A program made the position numbers and the translations under genes. From assembly GCF_028752835.1 (NCBI RefSeq), contig NZ_CP087952.1:3098501-3162500 (forward strand): a DNA stretch of 64,000 bases, written 5' to 3'. This document shows, piece by piece, positions 28,498 through 36,994 of this stretch. The notes under the pieces are model-generated. The model saw nothing but the letters and a program-made list of their open reading frames with translations, made no database searches and had not been told where the DNA came from. Each line of letters opens with the position of its first letter. Within the stretch, counting starts at the first letter, position 1. The DNA is from Desulfosarcina sp. BuS5 (GTDB lineage: Bacteria > Desulfobacterota > Desulfobacteria > Desulfobacterales > BuS5).

Positions 28498-28522
28498 CCT
28501 GCATTGTTTTGTAGGGACTACC
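28498..28522 (-). repeat. Right copy of 25-bp inverted repeat flanking the IS1-like gene
   Basis: Reverse complement of 27167-27191 except for one base. It contains GTAGGGACTACC. The decamer TAGTCCCTAC also occurs in the loop of the palindrome at 537-588, so part of it may be a general extragenic repeat and not an IS terminus. Confidence 0.65.
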
Positions 28523-28757
28523 TGCCCGATCTCACCCATAGACTTTAATATACAGACCTCGTACTTTTATCAATATTAATTAGACGCTATGACATCTAAT
28601 AATCTGAATATATTTATAATTAAAGCTATAGTGTAAAGCTGTATAAAAATTGGACACGGCAATTTTTATGCCATCGTTTTGTTTAAATTAATTCAATAAG
28701 TTAGTGGTAAAATTTATAAAAACATTGTCGAACTCAAATACCGAGGTCTGAATATAA
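28523..28757. other. AT-rich spacer between IS and cca; no gene seen
   Basis: No frame or family similarity is recognisable. The spacer ends just before the repeat segment that overlaps the cca stop codon. Confidence 0.5.
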
Positions 28758-28760
28758 AAA

Positions 28761-28780
28761 TTTTGGGTGCGTTATCGGTC
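28761..28780 (+). repeat. 20-bp repeat overlapping the cca stop codon
   Basis: TTTTGGGTGCGTTATCGGTC is identical, in inverse orientation, to 43798-43817 near the end of lysS. The TAA stop of cca (28772-28774) lies inside it. Confidence 0.85.
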
Positions 28781-30136
28781 TATAAATTCCTCCGCAAGTC
28801 TTAAAGCAGAGGCTTTGTCGGATATCTCTTTTGATAATCTTGCATCTTCCACATAATTTAGAACTTTACGGAATAAAGGAGACGGCTTTATTCCGAACTC
28901 GTTAATAAGGTCATGGCCTGTTATAAGGGGCGGTTTTCTTTTCAAAATTTTAAACACGGCAAAATAATCATCCATCAAATCTGTAATAAAATTTTTAAAG
29001 GCATCGTCACTTTTGTCTCCTTTTGCCTGGGAGTCGGCGATCGAATGCAACAAAATATAAGGTGAATAATCGCGGCATTTTCTAAAAAACCGTGTTACGG
29101 CTTTGCGGGTGAGTTTCGTTTCCAGGTGCAAGGTGAATAAAGACAGGGGCCTTAAATGATTACGGATAATAAAATCTATAAAACACTTTTCGCGGGACGA
29201 CATCTTCAATCTGTCGCAGATTTTTTTCGACATGTCGGCGCCTGCAGCGGCATGACCGTAAAAATGATAATCTCCCTTCTTGTCTATTGTCCGGGATGCA
29301 GGTTTTCCTGTATCATGCAGCAGGATAGCCAGTTTTAATAGAGCAATTTTTTTTTTATCAGCAAACAGGGCGTTACGTGCAGATCTTGTAATATTCAGGC
29401 TATCTGCAGCATTTATGAGCATTTCGAGATGATAAAACGAACTCATGGTATGCTCAAAAACATCATAAATATGGTATCTGTTCTGTTCGCATCCGCGTAA
29501 CCGGCCAAGTTCGGGAAAAATTACAAGCAAAAGTCCAGTATCCGCCATTTCTGAAATATACTGATATGATTTCAAAGCATCCATTAATTTGAGTAATTCA
29601 ACCCTGACCCGTTCCCCTGCGGAATTTACTATAAGGCCTGCATTATTCTCGATTTCCTTTAAGGTTGCCGGCTCGATTTTAAAATTAAAGGCCGCGCCTA
29701 TTCTGAATGCCCTGAGCAGCCGTAAGGGATCTTTTTTAAAAGCTTCTTTTGATACCATTCGTATATTTTTTTTCTCAAGATCCTTAAGCCCGCCGGTACA
29801 ATCTATAATGTCGCCGCCTGATATGGAATATGCCATGGCATTGATGGTGAAATCACGCTGTTCCAGGTCTTCTTCAATGGTTTGGCCGTTAAGATCCGCA
29901 AGATCAAATATATTTTTACCTGATACAACTCTGAATATAAACTGCCCCGGCTTTCCAATTTTAACCAGGACGCCGTTGGTATTTGCAGCTATCTGCAGCG
30001 CTGTTTTTTCCGTATCCACCGCACAGGCAATATCATAATCCGCAGGCTTACGCCCTAAAAGTTCGTCCCTTATGGCTCCTCCTACAACATAAATTCCTTC
30101 CACAGCAGGAAAAATATTCCGATTCAGCCTGATCAT
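28772..30136 (-). CDS. cca: CCA-adding tRNA nucleotidyltransferase / poly(A) polymerase family with HD domain
   Basis: The 454-aa product has a nucleotidyltransferase head with GGAIRDELLGRKPADYDIA (~19-37, G-G and D-x-D metal site), RDFTINAMAY (~94) and DPLRLLRAFRIG (~135-147). An HD phosphohydrolase-like domain follows (LAILLHDTGKPASRTI, ~267-282, and HHAAAGADMS-type region YGHAAAGADM). Class II CCA enzymes build or repair the 3' CCA of tRNA. Members with an HD domain can also have phosphatase activity. Deltaproteobacteria often have several paralogues, so poly(A) polymerase is an alternative. The last codons and stop are supplied by the 20-bp repeat, which suggests the natural C-terminus was altered. 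Confidence 0.85.
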   Translation of the reverse strand: MIRLNRNIFPAVEGIYVVGGAIRDELLGRKPADYDIACAVDTEKTALQIAANTNGVLVKIGKPGQFIFRVVSGKNIFDLADLNGQTIEEDLEQRDFTINAMAYSISGGDIIDCTGGLKDLEKKNIRMVSKEAFKKDPLRLLRAFRIGAAFNFKIEPATLKEIENNAGLIVNSAGERVRVELLKLMDALKSYQYISEMADTGLLLVIFPELGRLRGCEQNRYHIYDVFEHTMSSFYHLEMLINAADSLNITRSARNALFADKKKIALLKLAILLHDTGKPASRTIDKKGDYHFYGHAAAGADMSKKICDRLKMSSREKCFIDFIIRNHLRPLSLFTLHLETKLTRKAVTRFFRKCRDYSPYILLHSIADSQAKGDKSDDAFKNFITDLMDDYFAVFKILKRKPPLITGHDLINEFGIKPSPLFRKVLNYVEDARLSKEISDKASALRLAEEFIDR

Positions 30137-30178
30137 CTTAACGCGCGACCTTTGTTTTCAAGCTGCATTTCTCACTAC

Positions 30179-30757
30179 TCAAGCCGCGCACTTTCCATAT
30201 CCTCCACCTCCAGGGGTTTCAATCCTGATTATATCATTCTCTTTCAGGTTTTCATAAAATTTACCCGGCCGGTTTTCAAATTGACCGTCTTTAATAATAA
30301 TATTTTTTCCTTTTTTTCCAGGACCGCCGCCACTTAAACCATAAGGAGGCCTTATTCTTCTTTCAGATATAACGGTCACTTCAGCATCCGAAAGCAACTT
30401 AAGTTCCCTTATTATTCCGTCTCCCCCGTTAAAAAGTCCTCTTCCCCCGGAATTTTTTCTAATGGAATACTCAGTTACAAGAAGAGGATAACTATATTCA
30501 AGAGCCTCAACAGGGGTATTCAGCGTATTGGTCATATGGGAATGGACAGCAGATTCACCGCAATAATTTTTACCGGCGCCCATGCCTCCGCCAATGGTTT
30601 CATAATATGTAAAGGGTCTAAAGAGAGGCTCATCCTCAAAAAATACCGGGGCAATCATAGTTATATCAGGAAGATGAGTCCCCCCCATGAAAGGGATCAT
30701 TCAATATTATCATCTCATCTTTTAAAAGTATGGGATTGGTTTTCAAGGGTTAGAGCC
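30179..30757 (-). pseudogene. Hydantoinase B/oxoprolinase relic with internal deletion and frameshift
   Basis: Reading leftwards from the msbA stop, the frame shows LLKDEMIILNDPFHGG, then a G7 run where one extra G shifts frame, then GGTHLPDITMIAPVFF, and then RPFTYYETIGGGMGAGKNY through RIETPGGGGYG to the stop. The first part matches the N-terminal region of HyuB (about residues 70-105) and the second matches the last 150 residues. Roughly 300 central residues and the true N-terminus are missing. A full enzyme (about 520-590 aa) opens hydantoin or oxoproline rings with HyuA. This remnant cannot be functional and shows at least three lesions. Confidence 0.85.
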
Positions 30758-32500
30758 ATTATTAAACTGCATATTATATAGTTTGTAGTATTCCCCCTGT
30801 TTTGCAATCAGCTCTTTATGTGTGCCTTCCTCCATGATCCGGCCGTTTACAATTACAACTATCCTGTCCGCATAACTTATGGTGGAGAGTCTGTGGGCAA
30901 TAACAAAGGTTGTGCGGCCTTTCATAAGATTTTCCAAAGCTTTTTGGACAAGCATTTCGGATTCGGTGTCAAGGGAGGAGGTGGCCTCGTCCAGGATAAG
31001 GATGGGCGCATCTTTTAGCAGGGCGCGGGCAATACATATTCTTTGTCTTTCTCCCCCTGAAAGACGGCTTCCCAATTCACCGATGGAGGTATCAAATTTT
31101 TTTGGCAGATGCTGTATAAAATCGTATGCATAAGCCGCTCTGGCCGCTTTTTCTATATCTTCTCCCGAAGCATCATGATTGCCGTAAGCAATGTTGTTCC
31201 TGATAGTATCGTTAAAAAGAATCGGGGACTGGGTTACTATGGCGATCTGTTCACGGAGAGAAGCAATCGACGCGTTTCTGACATCGGTTCCGTCAATAAG
31301 CAACGCCCCTTTCCATACGTCGTAAAACCTTGGTATAAGGTTTACCAGGGATGTTTTGCCTCCTCCGCTCATACCCACAAGGGCGATGACTTCTCCTGCA
31401 CGGGCAGTCAGATTGATATTTTCCAGAGCCGTTACATCGCCATATTTAAAAGAAACATCTATGAATGATACATCATGCGATCCCGGCTTGATGATGACAG
31501 GATTTTTGATCTCCTTAATATCCGTCTTTTTTTCAATGATTTCAAAAACCCGGTCTGCTCCGGCAAGACCAGCCTGCAAAACATTGTTGAGTTTACTTAA
31601 TTTTTTAACTGGACCGTACAGCATAAGCACAGCGCCCATAAATGAAAAAAAAGTGCCGGGCGTCGAATCACCTGCAATAACCTGTGAACCGCCATACCAG
31701 ATAACGCAGGCAACCCCTAGGCCTCCTAAAAATTCCATGACAGGGGATGCCAGCTCTTTAGCTTTGACGGATTTTAACTCAAGTTTAAACAGACCTTTTG
31801 TCATCTCCCTAAAACGGCTGTTTTCATAGTTTTCCATGCCGAATGCTTTTACTATGATATTTCCCGTGAATGTCTCGTGCAAAAAAGAATTAAGTTCGCC
31901 AACGGCCTCCTGGGTACCTGTGCTTATTTTCCGCACCATTTTTCCTATTTTTACAATCGGAAAAAAGGCTACGGGAATTATTATGATGGCAAATGTAGCC
32001 ATTTCCCAGTCCCTGTAAAAAATAACAGATGTCAATCCTATAATAGTAAAGACATCTCTCAATGCTCCTGTAACAGCAGTCGAAACCATAGCCCTGATGA
32101 TATTGACATCATTTGTTATGCGTGACATCAGCACTCCGGTTGTTTCTTTATGAAAAAAGGAGATTGGCAGTTCGGAAATTTTGCTGTAAATAGAATTCCT
32201 CAGGCGCCTGATTATATCCTGCCCTACATAATTCATAAAGTATTGCTGGCCGTACATGGCAGACCCCAAGATAAAGTAAACCAGGATAACAGCCAGGGGG
32301 ATCAGCTTGAGCATGGCTGTGTCTTTGTTTATAAAGATATCGTCAACCACCGGTTTTATTAAAAATGGTATAGAAGAAGTGGCCCCGGCCTGGATCAGCA
32401 TGCATATCATCGCGATAAGCAGCTTTACCCAGCTCCCCTTAACGAGTTTATACAAATGTTTGTTACGGGCTTTTATTATGGTTTTGTCTATTTGCTTCAT
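30743..32500 (-). CDS. msbA: Lipid A export ABC transporter MsbA
   Basis: The 585-aa half-transporter has an N-terminal six-helix exporter domain (~20-320) and a C-terminal nucleotide-binding domain. Motifs: Walker A GMSGGGKTSLV (~375), Q-loop IVTQSPILFNDTIR, signature LSGGERQR and Walker B ILILDEATSSLD. It forms a homodimer in the inner membrane that flips lipid A-core to the periplasmic face. Placement directly after lpxB and a lipid A-type acyltransferase supports MsbA over a general drug exporter. It ends where the hyuB relic begins, with a 15-bp overlap of the residual frame. Confidence 0.9.
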   Translation of the reverse strand: MKQIDKTIIKARNKHLYKLVKGSWVKLLIAMICMLIQAGATSSIPFLIKPVVDDIFINKDTAMLKLIPLAVILVYFILGSAMYGQQYFMNYVGQDIIRRLRNSIYSKISELPISFFHKETTGVLMSRITNDVNIIRAMVSTAVTGALRDVFTIIGLTSVIFYRDWEMATFAIIIIPVAFFPIVKIGKMVRKISTGTQEAVGELNSFLHETFTGNIIVKAFGMENYENSRFREMTKGLFKLELKSVKAKELASPVMEFLGGLGVACVIWYGGSQVIAGDSTPGTFFSFMGAVLMLYGPVKKLSKLNNVLQAGLAGADRVFEIIEKKTDIKEIKNPVIIKPGSHDVSFIDVSFKYGDVTALENINLTARAGEVIALVGMSGGGKTSLVNLIPRFYDVWKGALLIDGTDVRNASIASLREQIAIVTQSPILFNDTIRNNIAYGNHDASGEDIEKAARAAYAYDFIQHLPKKFDTSIGELGSRLSGGERQRICIARALLKDAPILILDEATSSLDTESEMLVQKALENLMKGRTTFVIAHRLSTISYADRIVVIVNGRIMEEGTHKELIAKQGEYYKLYNMQFNNGSNP

Positions 32501-32511
32501 TAAAAATTATT

Positions 32512-33192
32512 TCATGTTATTAAATGGTTAAATGACCCGTCGGCTTCATCTGTTATACGACAGAGTTCTTTTTCAAGTTTATTGATAAATAATCCATAGC
32601 TGTTTTTGTTTATATCTCCAGGGATATAGATAGGATCACCGAATATTATTGTGCATCTGGTAAACGGGTACGGCACTATAAACCTGTCCCAACTGGAGAA
32701 AATCTTGATTTTTTTGGCGCTATAACTAATTGGAACAATAGGGTATCCTGTCTTTTTGGCAAGCATGATGACACCAGGCTGAACCTTTTGCCGTGGTCCC
32801 CTGGGGCCGTCCGGTATAACCCCTCCCGGTCTTGTATGTTCTTTCAGGAGTTTAATCTGTTTTGCAAGGGCTCGCAAGCCTCCCTTGGAAGTAGAACCGC
32901 GAATAGTTTCATGCCCCTGGTTTTGCAGTATTCTCGCTATAATTTCACCGTCTTTTGATCTGCTGACAAGGATTGCTCCATTCCATCCTTTCAAGAGATA
33001 ACTTATGAGAAGAATCCTTGAATGCCAGAAAGCAAAAATCAATTTACCGGAACCTAGGATCGGTGCAACTTTTTTTAAACCATCCGACTTAATTGTTGTA
33101 GTTGCACAAAGTAGATCAATAAGTATTCTACCAAGAATACCCGTCAGCTTCCATTTTATTTCTGATATATAGTTTTTAATGGCAGTTTTCAT
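32512..33192 (-). CDS. DUF374 / lysophospholipid acyltransferase-family protein
   Basis: A 226-aa protein with a hydrophobic N-terminal segment. The acyltransferase-type motif is FAFWHSRILL (~50-60), followed by VSRSKDGEIIARILQNQGHE, RGSTSKGG and PDGPRGPRQKVQPG (~125-139). DUF374 proteins sit in lpx/msbA operons of many Gram-negatives lacking the usual LpxL/LpxM, and are thought to acylate lipid A or a related lipid. Direct proof for this branch is lacking. It is 12 bp upstream of msbA and almost certainly co-transcribed with it. Confidence 0.82.
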   Translation of the reverse strand: MKTAIKNYISEIKWKLTGILGRILIDLLCATTTIKSDGLKKVAPILGSGKLIFAFWHSRILLISYLLKGWNGAILVSRSKDGEIIARILQNQGHETIRGSTSKGGLRALAKQIKLLKEHTRPGGVIPDGPRGPRQKVQPGVIMLAKKTGYPIVPISYSAKKIKIFSSWDRFIVPYPFTRCTIIFGDPIYIPGDINKNSYGLFINKLEKELCRITDEADGSFNHLIT

Positions 33193-33203
33193 TTTTTAGT
33201 TTC

Positions 33204-33229
33204 GGTGGATTCGCTTCGCTTAATCCACC
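33204..33229. repeat. Short hairpin of the GGTGGATT...AATCCACC type
   Basis: Arms GGTGGATT (33204-33211) and AATCCACC (33222-33229) surround CGCTTCGCTT. This is a widespread extragenic hairpin in proteobacteria. It may act as an attenuator or mRNA stabiliser between lpxB and the acyltransferase gene. Confidence 0.75.
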
Positions 33230-33242
33230 CTACAGACTGAAT

Positions 33243-33313
33243 TTAACCGCGGAGAACGCTGAGATATTACATTAAACTTCACGCAGTTTCTCTGCGTCCT
33301 CTGCGGTTAAAGA
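33243..33313. repeat. Imperfect extragenic palindrome, copy A
   Basis: The outer arms (TTAACCGCGGAGAACGC and its near complement GCGTCCTCTGCGGTTAA) enclose GAGATATTACATT and CACGCAGTTTCTCTG. The 20-mer GAACGCTGAGATATTACATT recurs in the copy at 58316-58405. It is REP/BIME-like and located between lpxB and the DUF374 gene. Confidence 0.8.
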
Positions 33314-33323
33314 AACCTGGTGT

Positions 33324-34457
33324 TCACGAAAGCATATTAAGAGCTATTTTAGCCACTTCCAGGGAAGCTCCAGGACCTCCGAGTATATTTTTTATTTTAA
33401 GTAGTTCGTTACGGATATCTTCCATCAAGATTGGATCATTAAGCATGCGGCAGGCTGTTGCGGTAATATTTTGAGGAGATGCTTCATTCTGTATCAGTTC
33501 GGGAACCAGGGTTTTTCCGGCAATAAGGTTTACCAAGCCGATATTATCAACCTTTATCATCAATTTGCCAAGCATGAAACTTACAGGTGATACTTTATAT
33601 ACTATTATCATAGGAATGCCTGCAATAGCAGTCTCCAGGGTAACGGTTCCGGATGCTGTTATAACAAGGCGGCTTTGTTCAAGCACCTTTACAACAGGGC
33701 CGGCGTTGAGTTCCAGGTTGATGATACTGCTGAATTTTTCGGTTGCTTCCTCAACATACTGTTTATTGACTGTTGGGGCAACTGAAAGAATAAACTTGAT
33801 ATCACCAAAGTTTTCCTGCAGCAGAACAGCAGATTCAAGCATGACCGGTAAAAGCTTTGTAATCTCACTGTTCCGTGATCCTGGAAGAAGTCCAATTATT
33901 TGCTGCCCCGATTTTTCAACTTTACAAAAAGTTTTTGATGAATCGAGCAGTGGGTGGCCTACAAATGTAACAGGTATGTCATGTTCCGTGTAAAAAATTT
34001 CCTCAAACGGCAGGATAACTGCCATATGGTCTATTATCTTTCCGATTTTTTTTACACGTCCCTGTCTCCATGCCCAGATCTGCGGGCTGATATAATAAAG
34101 CACGGGGATGCGCATTTTTTTTGCAGCCACTGCAACACGCAGATTAAAATCAGGATAATCTATCAATATCAGAAGATCAGGATTTAAACTTTTCAGGAGG
34201 CGTTTTGCAACAGCAAGAGCTTTAAAAATAGTGGGGAATTTAGCAAAAACCTCTGTTATTCCCACCACCGAAAGTTCTGCGGCATCCACCAGGATTTTTA
34301 CGCCGGCTTTTTTCATGGATTTGCCGCCGATGCCACAGAAAACAAGATTATTCTTTTCCATTTCCATGGCGTTAACAAGCCTTGCTCCGTGATGATCCCC
34401 CGAAGCCTCACCGGCTATTATCATAATATTTTTTTTCTGGTTGGATGTGGGAGCCAT
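33324..34457 (-). CDS. lpxB: Lipid-A-disaccharide synthase
   Basis: This 377-aa enzyme condenses UDP-2,3-diacylglucosamine with lipid X to form the lipid A disaccharide at the inner face of the inner membrane (GT19). Diagnostic stretches: IMIIAGEASGDHHGARLV at the N-terminus, VCGIGG-type FCGIGGKSMKKAG, ILIDYPDFNLRVA, YYISPQIWAWRQGRVKKI, VGHPLLD, LLPGSRNSEI and SGTVTLETA. Length is typical. It follows the Gfo/Idh gene by 4 bp and lies in the lpxD-fabZ-lpxA-lpxI order. Confidence 0.95.
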   Translation of the reverse strand: MAPTSNQKKNIMIIAGEASGDHHGARLVNAMEMEKNNLVFCGIGGKSMKKAGVKILVDAAELSVVGITEVFAKFPTIFKALAVAKRLLKSLNPDLLILIDYPDFNLRVAVAAKKMRIPVLYYISPQIWAWRQGRVKKIGKIIDHMAVILPFEEIFYTEHDIPVTFVGHPLLDSSKTFCKVEKSGQQIIGLLPGSRNSEITKLLPVMLESAVLLQENFGDIKFILSVAPTVNKQYVEEATEKFSSIINLELNAGPVVKVLEQSRLVITASGTVTLETAIAGIPMIIVYKVSPVSFMLGKLMIKVDNIGLVNLIAGKTLVPELIQNEASPQNITATACRMLNDPILMEDIRNELLKIKNILGGPGASLEVAKIALNMLS

Positions 34458-34461
34458 AAAT

Positions 34462-35421
34462 TTATAGATTTAAGAGCTTGCTATTTGCATTTTTTATCTG
34501 CTGCATAGTGGATATCGCTATTTTTAAAGCATCACGGCCCATTTCACCGGTTACTTCCGGGGAGGTTCGATTTTGGACGGATTTAACAAAGGAAATCAGT
34601 TCATCATTCAAGGCATCCCCCTGCTGGAATGATATATTTTCAACTTCCATACCTGGTATCAGTCCTTTTTTATTAGAGCCGGTTTTCCTGATAATGGTAA
34701 TTTTATAATTTGAAAAATCAACCGAAATATACGCATCTTTTTGAAAAAGCCTTATTTTTCGCTCATTTTTTATTGAAATTCTGCTGGCCGTAATATTGGC
34801 AACACATCCATTTTTAAATTCCAGGCGTGCGTTCGCAATATCCACATGCTCTGAAATAACAGGCACACCGGATGCATGAATCGACTTTATTTCCGATCTG
34901 ACAAAGTTGGATATTAAATCTATATCATGAATCATGAGGTCCAGCACAACGCTGACATCTATACCCCGTTCCTTGTAAAAACTGAGGCGATGTGATTCAA
35001 TAAACATCGGTTTTTTTATAATGTTGCGCAAGGCAACTACTGCCGGATTAAAACGTTCCAGATGACCGACCTGTATAATAAGTCCTTTTTCTTCAGCTAA
35101 ATCAATAAGTCTGTCCGCATCCGCAATAGATGTTGTGATAGGTTTTTCAATCATCACATCAATGCCGTTTTCAAGGAAATCCTTTGCAACCTTATAGTGC
35201 TCCGGTGTTGAAGCCACAATGCTGGCGGCATCAATTTTATTCACAAGATCTTTATGGTTCAAAAATGAGAGGGTATTAAATTCGGCCGCTATATTATCGG
35301 CTCTGGATTTGTCAATATCAACCACACCAACAAGGTCGACGTTTTCCATGTTTGCATATTTTTCTGTATGAAACTTGCCGAGATACCCCACCCCGACAAC
35401 ACCTATTCGCAGTTTTTTCAT
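34462..35421 (-). CDS. Gfo/Idh/MocA-family oxidoreductase in the lpx operon
   Basis: A 319-aa protein with Rossmann fold RIGVVGVGYLGKFHTEKYA, the EKPITT motif carrying the catalytic Lys (~95), and HLERFNPAV. It overlaps lpxI by 4 bp and precedes lpxB by 4 bp, so it is translationally coupled to lipid A synthesis. In organisms that use UDP-GlcNAc3N a Gfo/Idh enzyme (GnnA) works with a DegT partner (GnnB), but no gnnB lies beside it here. That makes a 3-amino lipid A role possible but unproven. A Gfo/Idh gene next to lpxI/lpxB is common in deltaproteobacteria. Confidence 0.85.
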   Translation of the reverse strand: MKKLRIGVVGVGYLGKFHTEKYANMENVDLVGVVDIDKSRADNIAAEFNTLSFLNHKDLVNKIDAASIVASTPEHYKVAKDFLENGIDVMIEKPITTSIADADRLIDLAEEKGLIIQVGHLERFNPAVVALRNIIKKPMFIESHRLSFYKERGIDVSVVLDLMIHDIDLISNFVRSEIKSIHASGVPVISEHVDIANARLEFKNGCVANITASRISIKNERKIRLFQKDAYISVDFSNYKITIIRKTGSNKKGLIPGMEVENISFQQGDALNDELISFVKSVQNRTSPEVTGEMGRDALKIAISTMQQIKNANSKLLNL

Positions 35422-36224
35422 TTTTTCTCCATGGCGATTATTGAAATCTTGTACTGGTTGGCAAAATCAACCATCTCTTGCTTGTCAAACACAATCGCCT
35501 TGCCGGCCTCTATTACAAGGGTTTTTGCTCCGGCGGCATGCATGGTTTCTATTGTTTGGGCGCCAATGGCCGGGACATCGAACCTGGTGTCCTGATAAGG
35601 CTTGCAAACCTTTACTACTACAGCATCTCCCTTTCCTAATTCACCGCCTCTTTTTATTGTGGCATCAGTTCCGTCAACAGCCTCCACTGCCATAATGGAA
35701 CCGGCGGCCACAACAACGCATTGCCCTATGTCGAACCTGCCGATCTCTTTTGCTATCTTCCATCCTATTTCAATATCTTTTTTTTCGGTTTTGGATGGTT
35801 TCCGCCTTGTCCAGATACCGGCCTCCGCTAATAGTTCAGGGATAAGAAATGTGGAGGGACGAATCTTTATGCCTTCTTTTTCAATTGCTTCCGCAAAAGC
35901 GCTCAAAATTCCGTCATCATGGGTATGTTTCATGCGGGCAATAATTGAAATAGCTTTTGTGTCGGGCCGTACGTCTGTAAAAATCCTGGTTTTTCTGATA
36001 GCGCCGATAATAACGGCTTCCCGGACGCTGTTTTTTTTAAAAAATTTTATAAGCCGTTTAATCTGTCCCAGGTGGAGCCACTCAATTCCGTCCACAAGCT
36101 CTTCCAGGACCGGATCAGCCTCTTTTAGATAAGCTGCAGCATAAACGGAATATCCTTTTGCCTTGGCAGCTTTTGAAAAGATGATTGGAAACTGACCGCT
36201 CCCCGCAATAATTCCTATTTTCAT
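35418..36224 (-). CDS. lpxI: UDP-2,3-diacylglucosamine pyrophosphatase LpxI
   Basis: The 268-aa protein matches the DUF1009/LpxI family: KIGIIAGSGQFPIIFSKAAK at the N-terminus, YAAAYLKEADP, and the C-terminal catalytic domain with QCVVVAAGSIMAVEAVDGTD (~180-199, containing the conserved E-x-x-x-G-T-D) and VCKPYQDTRFDVPAIG. It hydrolyses UDP-2,3-diacylglucosamine to lipid X, replacing LpxH. It overlaps lpxA by one base and the Gfo/Idh gene by 4. Confidence 0.93.
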   Translation of the reverse strand: MKIGIIAGSGQFPIIFSKAAKAKGYSVYAAAYLKEADPVLEELVDGIEWLHLGQIKRLIKFFKKNSVREAVIIGAIRKTRIFTDVRPDTKAISIIARMKHTHDDGILSAFAEAIEKEGIKIRPSTFLIPELLAEAGIWTRRKPSKTEKKDIEIGWKIAKEIGRFDIGQCVVVAAGSIMAVEAVDGTDATIKRGGELGKGDAVVVKVCKPYQDTRFDVPAIGAQTIETMHAAGAKTLVIEAGKAIVFDKQEMVDFANQYKISIIAMEKK

Positions 36225-36994
36225 TACCTGGTAATACCACGCTCGGATGATTTGATGAAATCGATGAACCTGACAACTTCAGGAATTTGTTCCACTTCAA
36301 CCAGAACCTTCTCAATGGCTTCTTTTAAAGGAAAACCCTGGCGGAATGTCATTTGGTATGCCTTTTTCATTATTCCCAATGTCTCTTCAGAAAACCCATG
36401 ACGTTTCAGCCCGATTTTATTGAAGCCATACAGCTTTGCCCTGTCGCCGCCTACTATTACATATGGAGGTATATCCTTGGTTATCGCAGACGTGCCGCTG
36501 ATATAGGCATAATCACCTATTTTTACAAACTGGTGTATTGCAGCCAGACCTCCGATTGTGACATAATCGCCTATGGTTATATGGCCTGCCAGGGTGGCTA
36601 CATTGGCCATAACAACATTTCTGCCGGTTTTGCAGTCATGCGCCACATGGGCATATGCCATAATAAAATTTTCTTCTCCTACTTCAGTAATGCCGCCGCC
36701 AAAGCCTGTGCCGCGGTTTATAGTTACAAATTCGCGCACAACTGTTCCGCGGCCGATCTTTACCCAGGTCTCTTCTCCTTCAAATTTCAGGGCCTGGGGC
36801 TCTGCTCCTATAGACGCATACTGAAAGATACGGCAGTCAGAACCTATTTCCGTGTATGAATCTATAACAACGTGGGGACCTATAATGGTTCCCGCACCGA
36901 TGATAACATTTTCTTTTATAATGGAATATGGACCTATTGTTACGTTTAAACCGATTTTCGTTTTTGAGTCGATAATTGCTGTTGCATGTATCAT
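36224..36994 (-). CDS. lpxA: UDP-N-acetylglucosamine O-acyltransferase
   Basis: A 256-aa left-handed beta-helix protein with hexapeptide repeats (IGLNVTIGPYSIIKENVIIG). It has the catalytic His region AYAHVAHDCKTG (~122-133) and a C-terminal helical domain. It transfers an acyl chain from ACP to the 3-OH of UDP-GlcNAc, the first step of lipid A synthesis. It overlaps fabZ by 4 bp. Confidence 0.95.
   Translation of the reverse strand: MIHATAIIDSKTKIGLNVTIGPYSIIKENVIIGAGTIIGPHVVIDSYTEIGSDCRIFQYASIGAEPQALKFEGEETWVKIGRGTVVREFVTINRGTGFGGGITEVGEENFIMAYAHVAHDCKTGRNVVMANVATLAGHITIGDYVTIGGLAAIHQFVKIGDYAYISGTSAITKDIPPYVIVGGDRAKLYGFNKIGLKRHGFSEETLGIMKKAYQMTFRQGFPLKEAIEKVLVEVEQIPEVVRFIDFIKSSERGITR

Larger units (their letters stand above)
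27167..28522 (+). mobile_element. IS1-like insertion sequence (boundaries provisional)
   Basis: The element is about 1.36 kb if bounded by the 25-bp inverted repeats. It carries one transposase gene. A second inverted pair (27267-27279 and 27378-27390, around GTGTTGCAAAG) lies inside the left side and could mark an alternative left structure. It sits between the truncated epimerase and cca, where the glycan island ends, so it probably took part in forming the island edge. Confidence 0.6.

Noticed and set aside
35602-36132. Long plus-strand open frame opposite lpxI (and similar ones opposite cca, lpxB and bamA)
   Set aside because: Antisense to clear conserved genes, no family motifs, no ribosome site; it reflects codon composition.
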